DNA of 11,887 bases from Bacteroidales bacterium UBA1722 (GTDB lineage: Bacteria > Bacteroidota > Bacteroidia > Bacteroidales > UBA932), in NCBI GenBank assembly GCA_002317435.1, contig DCIQ01000163.1:1-11887 (forward strand). Direction: 5' to 3'. Both the position numbers and the translations under genes were made by a program. The number at the start of each line of letters is the position of its first letter. Position 1 is the first letter of the stretch. This document shows, one piece after another, positions 6,718 through 11,887 of this stretch. Below the pieces are notes generated by a model. It saw nothing but the letters and a program-made list of their open reading frames with translations, was not told the DNA's origin and did not search any database.

Positions 6718-7497
6718 TCAGTCTTTGAATTTAGCGCAGAGATATTCTCTGTTAAGCCTTGCTATATTTGAAACTGAAACAGCCTTGGGACATTCCATCT
6801 GACAAGCCTGGGTGTTGGTACATGCACCGAATCCCAGTTCATCCATCTTGGCCACCATAGCCTTGGCACGACGTACAGCTTCAACACGGCCCTGGGGAAG
6901 AAGAGCGAGCGAACTTACACGTGCAGAAACGAAGAGCATGGCAGAACCGTTCTTGCAAGTGGCTACACAAGCACCACATCCCACACAAGCAGAAGCATCC
7001 ATACTCAAATCAGCATTCTTCTTGGGAATGGGAATGGCATTCGCATCAGGAGCGGAACCTGCATTTACCGAAATGAATCCACCTGCCTGAAGAATCTGGT
7101 CGAACGCACCCCTGTTTACGACAAGGTCCTTTATAACGGGGAAACCGGCACTTCTCCAAGGCTCCACGGTGATGGTTTCACCATCTTTAAAGAGACGCAT
7201 ATAAAGCTGACAGGTAGTCGCTTCGTGACCGGGACCGTGGGCACGTCCGTTTATATAGAGCGAACACATACCGCAGATACCTTCACGGCAGTCGTGGTCG
7301 AATGCTATAGGGCCTGAAGATTTGCAACCCTTGTTTATAGCGACAGGATCATTACCTTCTCTGATAAGCTGGTCATTGAGGATATCCATCATCTCGAGGA
7401 ATGATGTGTCAGGAGAGATACCTGTTACAGAATAAGTCTCGAAATGACCTTTTGCCTTTGCGTTCTGCTGACGCCAAACTTTTAATTTAAAATCCAT
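6718..7497 (-). CDS. sdhB: Fumarate reductase / succinate dehydrogenase iron-sulfur subunit
   Basis: This subunit wires electrons between the flavin in SdhA and the quinone site at the membrane anchor. The 259-residue protein has an N-terminal plant-type ferredoxin domain with the [2Fe-2S] ligands Cys70, Cys75 and Cys78 (CREGICGMC) and Cys96. A C-terminal domain carries CVGCGACVATC (171-181) and ACTNTQACQMECP (225-237), which together hold the [4Fe-4S] and [3Fe-4S] clusters, so all three clusters appear complete. It belongs to the B-type enzymes found in Bacteroidetes and Wolinella. It follows sdhA by 12 nt with a strong Shine-Dalgarno, and the hydrolase gene follows 3 nt later. In anaerobic Bacteroidales the complex normally works as fumarate reductase, hence the alternative symbol frdB. 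Confidence 0.95.
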   Translation of the reverse strand: MDFKLKVWRQQNAKAKGHFETYSVTGISPDTSFLEMMDILNDQLIREGNDPVAINKGCKSSGPIAFDHDCREGICGMCSLYINGRAHGPGHEATTCQLYMRLFKDGETITVEPWRSAGFPVIKDLVVNRGAFDQILQAGGFISVNAGSAPDANAIPIPKKNADLSMDASACVGCGACVATCKNGSAMLFVSARVSSLALLPQGRVEAVRRAKAMVAKMDELGFGACTNTQACQMECPKAVSVSNIARLNREYLCAKFKD

Positions 7498-7505
7498 TAT
7501 CTTCT

Positions 7506-7511
7506 CTCCTT
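7506..7511 (-). promoter_or_regulatory. Strong ribosome binding site of sdhB
   Basis: On the minus strand AAGGAG overlaps the sdhA stop codon TAA and lies 8 nt before the sdhB ATG. Such a clear Shine-Dalgarno is uncommon in this phylum. The overlap with the stop suggests translational coupling that matches SdhA and SdhB amounts. Confidence 0.75.
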
Positions 7512-9456
7512 AGTCTTTATAATTACGTGTTGAAGGTTTAACGAACTCGAAATTGAGTTCTTCTTTATGGAGTTCAGGTGTATCTGCATCACCCTTGAAT
7601 TCCCAAGCGGATACATAGGCGAAATTGATATCGTCACGTTTTGTTTCACCTTCTTCAGTCTGCATTTCCACTCTGAAATGGCCTCCGCAGGATTCCATCC
7701 TGTTAAGCGCGTCACGAGCCATGAGATCACCTATCACGAAGAAGTCCGCAAGTCTGCTGGCTTTCTCAAGTTCCTGATTGAACTCAGTTTCCGTACCGGG
7801 CACATAAACGTCTTTCCAGAATTCTTTCTGAAGTTCAGCTATTTCTACGATAGCCTTCTTCAAACCTTCCTCATTTCTGGCCATACCTACATATTCCCAC
7901 ATGATGTTACCGAGTTTCTTATGGAAATAATCAACAGTCTGATTACCCTTTATATTCAAGAGAGTTTCAAGACGTTCCTTGACTTTGTTTTCAGCCTCAA
8001 CGAATTCAGGAGCGTTGGTATCGGTCTTAGGCACCTGAATAAGGTGTGAAAGATAATCACCTATGGTATAAGGAAGAATGAAATAGCCGTCGGCAAGTCC
8101 CTGCATAAGAGCAGATGCGCCAAGCCTGTTCCCGCCGTGGTCGCTGAAGTTGGCTTCACCTATGGCATAAAGACCGGGAATGGTCGTCTGAAGGTTATAG
8201 TCAACCCAGATACCACCCATAGTATAATGGATTGCGGGGAAAATCATCATAGGCTCCTTGTATGGATCGGTATCAGTTATCTCTTCATACATCTGGAACA
8301 AGTTACCGTAACGAGCCTTGATCACATCCTTTCCAAGTCTCTCGATGGCTGATTTGAAATCCAGGAATACGGCAAGACCTGTTTCGTTCACTCCGAAACC
8401 CGCATCACAACGCTCTTTGGCGGCACGGGACGCCACGTCACGGGGAACCAGATTACCGAAAGCCGGATACCTGCGTTCAAGATAGTAATCCCTATCCTCT
8501 TCCTTTATGTCTGAAGGCTTAATCTGATGAGCACGAAGTTTTTTGACATCCTCTATATTCTTCGGTACCCAGATTCTGCCGTCATTACGGAGCGATTCAC
8601 TCATAAGAGTCAGTTTTGACTGTTGTGTCCCATGAACAGGAATACATGTAGGATGAATCTGTGCGAAACAAGGATTTGCGAAATAAGCACCTTTCTTATA
8701 ACACTGAATGGCAGCTGAACCATTCGAGTTCATCGCATTGGTGGAAAGGAAGTAAACGTTGCCGTATCCACCTGTAGCCAAAACGACTGCATGAGCACCG
8801 AAGCGTTCGATCTCACCGGTAACCAGATTTCTGGCGATGATACCTTTGGCTTCTCCGTTTATGAGCACGAGATCAAGCATCTCATGACGGGGGTATGATT
8901 TCACGGTCCCTTTGGCTATCTGGCGGTTAAGGGAAGCATACGCACCTAAAAGAAGCTGCTGTCCGGTTTGTCCGCGTGCATAGAAAGTACGGCTTACCTG
9001 AGCGCCTCCGAATGAACGGTTGTCAAGCAGTCCACCGTAATCTCTCGCGAAAGGAACACCCTGTGCCACGCACTGGTCGATAATGAGGTTGCTGACTTCT
9101 GCCAAACGATATACATTCGCTTCGCGGCTGCGGTAATCACCACCTTTTATGGTATCATAGAAAAGGCGATAGACAGAGTCGTTGTCATTTGTATAATTCT
9201 TGGCAGCATTGATACCGCCCTGAGCTGCAATACTGTGAGCACGACGAGGTGAATCACTTATGCAGAAAATTTTTACGTTATATCCCAATTCGCCGAGTGA
9301 AGCGGCTGCAGAAGCACCACCGAGACCGGTTCCTACGACTATTATTTCGAGTTTGCGCTTATTGGCAGGACTTACCACTTTGATTTTGGCCTTGTGATTA
9401 GTCCACTTCTCAGCCAGAGGTCCTTCAGGGATTTTTGATATCAACTTATCATCCAT
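7510..9456 (-). CDS. sdhA: Fumarate reductase / succinate dehydrogenase flavoprotein subunit
   Basis: SdhA holds the covalent FAD and the dicarboxylate site where fumarate is reduced to succinate (or the reverse) on the cytoplasmic face of the membrane. From ATG 9456 the protein has 648 residues, usual for the B-type family. It starts MDDKLISKIPEGPLAEKW, matching the usual Bacteroidetes N-terminus. FAD motif VGTGLGGASAAAS lies at 41-53, RRAHSIAAQGG carries the FAD-linked His74, HPTCIPVHG holds His268, NLVPRDVASR holds the catalytic Arg339, and HYTMGGI holds His410. An in-frame TTG at 9495 would add 13 unconserved residues and is rejected. No sdhC anchor gene precedes it; instead there is a gene-free AT-rich gap. 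A candidate promoter lies at 9512-9542. The symbol frdA would be equally apt. Confidence 0.95.
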   Translation of the reverse strand: MDDKLISKIPEGPLAEKWTNHKAKIKVVSPANKRKLEIIVVGTGLGGASAAASLGELGYNVKIFCISDSPRRAHSIAAQGGINAAKNYTNDNDSVYRLFYDTIKGGDYRSREANVYRLAEVSNLIIDQCVAQGVPFARDYGGLLDNRSFGGAQVSRTFYARGQTGQQLLLGAYASLNRQIAKGTVKSYPRHEMLDLVLINGEAKGIIARNLVTGEIERFGAHAVVLATGGYGNVYFLSTNAMNSNGSAAIQCYKKGAYFANPCFAQIHPTCIPVHGTQQSKLTLMSESLRNDGRIWVPKNIEDVKKLRAHQIKPSDIKEEDRDYYLERRYPAFGNLVPRDVASRAAKERCDAGFGVNETGLAVFLDFKSAIERLGKDVIKARYGNLFQMYEEITDTDPYKEPMMIFPAIHYTMGGIWVDYNLQTTIPGLYAIGEANFSDHGGNRLGASALMQGLADGYFILPYTIGDYLSHLIQVPKTDTNAPEFVEAENKVKERLETLLNIKGNQTVDYFHKKLGNIMWEYVGMARNEEGLKKAIVEIAELQKEFWKDVYVPGTETEFNQELEKASRLADFFVIGDLMARDALNRMESCGGHFRVEMQTEEGETKRDDINFAYVSAWEFKGDADTPELHKEELNFEFVKPSTRNYKD

Positions 9457-9511
9457 AACAGTGACTTTATTATTTATTTTGTGAGTGTTTGTCAATAGTC
9501 GAATTAATGTG

Positions 9512-9542
9512 CAATTTTAACCAAAATTTGCCATTAATCAAA
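9512..9542 (-). promoter_or_regulatory. Candidate promoter of sdhA-sdhB-hydrolase
   Basis: Read on the minus strand, TTTG (9542-9539), a 19-base spacer and TAAAATTG (9519-9512) fit the Bacteroides -33/-7 promoter with one mismatch in the -7 box. Transcription would begin near 9505, leaving a leader of about 50 nt to ATG 9456. An imperfect inverted repeat, TTTTAACCAAAA (9515-9526 on the + strand), overlaps the -7 box and could be an operator. No experimental support. Confidence 0.45.
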
Positions 9543-9559
9543 GATTCGGGAAGCATAAA

Positions 9560-9960
9560 ACAAACTATTCCGAAAATGGATTATCCATAATAAATACATT
9601 GATATTTTTATTTGATATTTATTGATTTATTGGATTGTCAATATTGTTGATAATATGACAGTTGTTCATAACTATCAGGTTTATTCACATTTAATTTACA
9701 TGATATGCAAAATTAATAACTTGTATTACAATATGTTATGATGGTGTTCTATAAAATAATGTGAAATTGTGGATATTCTTTTCAACAAATCCACATGTCA
9801 GTAAGATATGGATTCAATTATAATAAAATGAAGTCTGAAGATTAGGAATAGTGAATCTGTTTTTACATAGAAAACGTATCCTATTTCAGACACATTTTTT
9901 ATTATGATTTATTGATTATTATTTAACCGTTTATGAACAGTTTATCCACAAATGCACGAT
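9560..9960. other. oriC: Candidate chromosomal replication origin (oriC-like AT-rich region with DnaA boxes)
   Basis: This gene-free and extremely AT-rich stretch lies between divergent sdhA and the flippase. DnaA-box matches are TTATCCACA, perfect, at 9942-9950; TTATTCACA (fits TTATNCACA) at 9681-9689; TGTGGATAT (one mismatch, reverse strand) at 9768-9776; and TTATCCATA (one mismatch) at 9581-9589. TTATGAACA (9931-9939) lies 11 bp, one helical turn, before the perfect box in the same direction. Between 9590 and 9660 almost every base is A or T, with repeated GATATTT and TTTATTG units, as expected for an unwinding element. The parS candidate 9 kb away and mnmG add context. AT-richness raises the chance of near matches, so this is a hypothesis. 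Confidence 0.5.
9942..9950 (+). other. Perfect DnaA box TTATCCACA
   Basis: This is an exact match to the strongest DnaA-box consensus, in the gene-free gap. A weaker relative TTATGAACA precedes it by 11 bp in the same orientation, a spacing that suits cooperative DnaA binding. Confidence 0.6.
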
Positions 9961-9988
9961 AATCTTTTCTGATGGACCCGCCTTTACG

Positions 9989-10020
9989 GAGCGAAGCGGC
10001 TCATGGTTCCGGAAGAACCA
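9989..10020. other. Two small hairpins in a GC-richer island
   Basis: Between about 9970 and 10085 the base composition shifts from very AT-rich to mixed. GAGC/GCTC (9989-9992 with 9999-10002) and TGGTTC/GAACCA (10004-10009 with 10015-10020) can form two short adjacent stems. No T-tract follows. A minus-strand open frame of 70 codons crosses the island, but nothing marks it as a gene. It may be a repeat or RNA leader remnant; function unknown. Confidence 0.3.
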
Positions 10021-10047
10021 GTCCTCAGGGTAAAAACTGAATAACTC

Positions 10048-10057
10048 TTTTGGCCAA
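10048..10057. repeat. Upstream copy of the TTTTGGCCAA palindromic element
   Basis: TTTTGGCCAA recurs at 10090-10099, and the two centres are 42 bp apart, four helical turns. The pair lies in the flippase upstream region and could be a two-site operator. Confidence 0.4.
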
Positions 10058-10086
10058 CGCAGTTCAATAAAATCGGGGCGGGTACA

Positions 10087-10101
10087 TAATTTTGGCCAAA
10101 A
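10087..10101 (+). promoter_or_regulatory. Candidate flippase -7 box overlapped by a palindromic operator-like site
   Basis: TAATTTTG at 10087-10094 matches TAnnTTTG exactly and would give a start of transcription near 10101 and a leader of about 22 nt. No good -33 TTTG lies 19-21 bases upstream, so it may need an activator or be weak. The perfect 12-bp palindrome TTTTGGCCAAAA (10090-10101) overlaps the box, as a repressor site would. Confidence 0.4.
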
Positions 10102-10122
10102 GATGTTATTTTTGAATGAATT

Positions 10123-11619
10123 ATGGGAATAATTATAAAGCAATCGTTAAAAGGTACCGTTTGGACCTATCTTGGTGCGGTTTTGGGATTTGTGACCCAA
10201 TTCTTCATAGTGACCAGATTTCTGGATCCGGAAGTGATAGGATTGACCAAAGTGTTCTTCGAAGTCGGTATGCTATGTACCGGATTCGCCCTTTTGGGAG
10301 TCACCAATTCGGGAATGCGCTTCTTCCCGTATTTCAATGACAGTGAAAACGGACATCACGGCTTCTTTTTCTACTACACCATGATTCCGCTGATAGGTTT
10401 CATACTGGTGTCCTGCATCTATTGTCTGTGCAGGGAACCGGTTCTTTCGTTTTTCGCTGCGAATTCCCCTGTTTTTTCCGATTTTTTCTATCTGGTCATA
10501 CCCCTTGTATTCATACTCACCTTCTGGCAGGTATTCGAGAACTATTCAAATATAAACATGAAGATAGCCTTCCCGAAGGGTGTGAGGGAGGTCTGTCTGA
10601 GGATTTTCCTTATAGCCGCATATATGCTTTATGCATTCGGATACATCGGTCTAAACGGTCTGATGTATCTGATTTTGATATCATACGGCTTATGTATGAT
10701 AATTAATTTGGTATATGTACGGAAAACGTCAGTCACCAGTTTTCGTCACGACAATTCCTTCATAACACCGGAACTTAGGGACAAATACCTGAAATATACA
10801 GGTTTCCTCCTTCTGGCTGCCGTAAGCGGAAATATAATGTCCCAGCTGGACCTGTTCATGCTCTCCTCAGTGAAAGGTCTTTACAGTGCCGGGGTCTATA
10901 CAATAGCGCTCTATATGGCCAATGTAGTGGATATGCCCTCCAGATCCATAGTCGCCATCTCCACTCCTTTGGCTGCCGATGCCTTGAAAAACGGAGATTT
11001 CGCCAAGGCCAACGACCTATACAAGAAGGTATCCATAAATCAGCTGATGATTACGGGGACACTGCTGCTGCTGCTGTGGATAAATATGGACAATATCTAT
11101 TCGATTCTTCCGAACGGAGAGAAATTCGCGGAAGGCAGATATGTAGTCCTTTTTCTGGGTTTGTCCAAGATAATAATCACCACACTGGGATTCGGAGGGG
11201 TGCTGATTCAGTTCTCCAGATACTATTACTGGACCCTGTTCATCTCCATCTTCCTCACTGTTCTGACCATCTTCACAAATCTCTGGTTTATCCCCAAATT
11301 CGGGATTTCCGGTGCCGCGCTTGCCACTTTCATCACGTGTCTTATCAGCTACTGCTATCAGCAGTACCTCGTCCAGCGGAAGGTGAAGGCGAACCCGTTC
11401 ACCTGGAAAACGGTGGAGATGGCGGGCATCATTATTGCCCTTTGGGCAATAAACGAGTGCATACCGTCGCTCTCCGTGGTGTCTCCCTGGCTGGATATAG
11501 TGGTGCGTAGCGGTGTCATCCTCCTGCTGGCCTGTACAGCAGTCCTGAAGTTCAGAATCTCCCCGGAGGTTAACTCTATGGTCGAAAATTTCATTGTAAA
11601 AATAAAAGTCAAGAAATAA
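10123..11619 (+). CDS. Polysaccharide/oligosaccharide flippase (Wzx-like, MOP superfamily)
   Basis: This 498-residue polytopic inner-membrane protein probably flips lipid-linked glycans across the membrane. The start GIIIKQSLKGTVWTYLGAVLGFVTQFF and the phrases FLDPEVIGLTKVFFEVGML, GVTNSGMRFFPYF and YTIALYMANVVDMPSRSIVAIS are typical of Bacteroidetes polysaccharide biosynthesis (Wzx/RfbX-type) proteins. I count roughly 12-14 hydrophobic segments. The stretch GISGAALATFITCLISY (about residues 393-409) matches the C-terminal repeat of the fold. The C-terminus is basic (KVKK). No glycosyltransferases are in view, so the glycan is unknown; lipopolysaccharide or capsule are possible. ATG 10123 is preferred over an out-of-frame ATG at 10116. 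It is followed after 1 nt by a metallophosphoesterase gene, with which it is surely co-transcribed. Confidence 0.87.
   Translation: MGIIIKQSLKGTVWTYLGAVLGFVTQFFIVTRFLDPEVIGLTKVFFEVGMLCTGFALLGVTNSGMRFFPYFNDSENGHHGFFFYYTMIPLIGFILVSCIYCLCREPVLSFFAANSPVFSDFFYLVIPLVFILTFWQVFENYSNINMKIAFPKGVREVCLRIFLIAAYMLYAFGYIGLNGLMYLILISYGLCMIINLVYVRKTSVTSFRHDNSFITPELRDKYLKYTGFLLLAAVSGNIMSQLDLFMLSSVKGLYSAGVYTIALYMANVVDMPSRSIVAISTPLAADALKNGDFAKANDLYKKVSINQLMITGTLLLLLWINMDNIYSILPNGEKFAEGRYVVLFLGLSKIIITTLGFGGVLIQFSRYYYWTLFISIFLTVLTIFTNLWFIPKFGISGAALATFITCLISYCYQQYLVQRKVKANPFTWKTVEMAGIIIALWAINECIPSLSVVSPWLDIVVRSGVILLLACTAVLKFRISPEVNSMVENFIVKIKVKK
11075..11083 (-). other. Perfect DnaA box within the flippase gene
   Basis: TGTGGATAA is the reverse complement of TTATCCACA and lies inside coding sequence (encoding Leu-Trp-Ile-Asn). 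It is the only other exact consensus I see in the window and is about 1.1 kb from the box at 9942-9950. It may be chance or a DnaA-titrating site near an origin. Confidence 0.35.
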
Positions 11620-11620
11620 G

Positions 11621-11887
11621 ATGAATCAGATAACCAGAAGAACATTCGTGAAGGGGATGGCGGGTGCGGGTGCACTCATCGCGACATCCTCGCTGCCTTC
11701 ATTTGCAGGGGAAAAGGATGAACGGACATTGTTTTCCGGCAGGGGAAGATATGAACGTCTCATATTGAATTACGCCACTTTGAAGATAGGGGTGGAGCAT
11801 CCTTTTTCGGTTCTCCATATCTCCGATACCCATCTGGCTGAGGCATATCCGGATGAAGGGGAGAAGAAACTGAATCTCATGCAGCGG
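11621..11887 (+). CDS. Metallophosphoesterase with Tat-type signal, 3' end cut by window
   Basis: Only the first 89 codons are present. The N-terminus MNQITRRTFVKGMAGAGALIATSSLPSFAG is a signal peptide with a twin-arginine motif (RRTFVK), a hydrophobic core and a probable cleavage near Ala29, so the product is likely exported folded through the Tat pathway. The segment FSVLHISDTHLAE contains the Asp-x-His metal-binding motif (DTH) that opens the calcineurin-like metallophosphoesterase fold. The remaining GD, GNH and GH motifs lie beyond the window. It starts 1 nt after the flippase stop, which implies an operon. The substrate is unknown; an envelope lipid-linked phosphate or a nucleotide is possible, given the neighbour, but this is inference. 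Confidence 0.8.
   Translation, partial: MNQITRRTFVKGMAGAGALIATSSLPSFAGEKDERTLFSGRGRYERLILNYATLKIGVEHPFSVLHISDTHLAEAYPDEGEKKLNLMQR

Noticed and set aside
6913..6928. CACGTG in sdhB as a third parS site
   Set aside because: Only about 10 of 16 positions match and the flanks are not symmetrical. The CACGTG near 11335 fails similarly.
9457..9495. TTG at 9495 as the sdhA start
   Set aside because: It adds 13 residues not seen in the family; ATG 9456 gives the usual N-terminus and length.
10107..10114. TATTTTTG as the flippase -7 box
   Set aside because: It would place the transcript start at the ATG itself; TAATTTTG at 10087-10094 gives a normal leader.
9931..10143. A 70-residue minus-strand open frame as a small protein gene
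   Set aside because: It shows no recognisable domain, runs across the flippase start and hairpins, and lacks a ribosome binding site. It does not resemble SdhC.
1..11887. CRISPR arrays, tRNA or rRNA genes, insertion sequences
   Set aside because: No spaced direct repeats, cloverleaf or rRNA sequence, transposase or terminal inverted repeats were seen on either strand.

Overview
The window looks like chromosomal DNA from an anaerobic member of the Bacteroidales. The evidence is the Bacteroidetes-type protein families (LDH-like malate dehydrogenase, B-type fumarate reductase/succinate dehydrogenase subunits, short-form TonB with the C-terminal domain alone, HflX and MnmG variants), scarce Shine-Dalgarno sequences, and promoter candidates that fit the Bacteroides -33/-7 pattern (TTTG, 19-21 bases, TAnnTTTG) rather than -35/-10. 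I cannot name a genus.

Layout from left to right: the nearly complete end of gcvH (+), a bidirectional terminator, then mnmG and ybeY (both -, overlapping, ybeY first). After a 63-bp divergent gap come mdh, a tonB-family gene and hflX (all +). hflX overlaps tail-to-tail with an alpha/beta hydrolase, the last gene of a leftward unit sdhA-sdhB-hydrolase. A gene-free, very AT-rich stretch of about 660 bp follows. Rightward from it run a polysaccharide flippase and, 1 nt later, a Tat-signal metallophosphoesterase cut by the window edge.

Two themes stand out. First, metabolism: mdh and sdhAB encode the oxaloacetate-to-malate and fumarate-to-succinate steps of the reductive branch used by Bacteroidales for anaerobic respiration and succinate formation. 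The membrane anchor gene sdhC, normally just upstream of sdhA in this phylum, is absent. Second, chromosome maintenance: a perfect palindrome containing the canonical ParB site core GTTCCACGTGGAAC sits on the stop codon of mnmG (gidA, a classic origin neighbour), and a one-mismatch copy lies 401 bp away inside mnmG. About 9 kb further on, the AT-rich gap between divergent sdhA and flippase carries a perfect DnaA box TTATCCACA, further near-consensus boxes and an A/T-only-like unwinding candidate. I infer that this may be the replication-origin neighbourhood (oriC plus parS). This is the most interesting possibility here, and it rests on motif reading alone.

Smaller oddities are the hflX start codon lying directly on the T-tract of the preceding terminator, and twin TTTTGGCCAA palindromes 42 bp apart upstream of the flippase, one overlapping its best -7 box.
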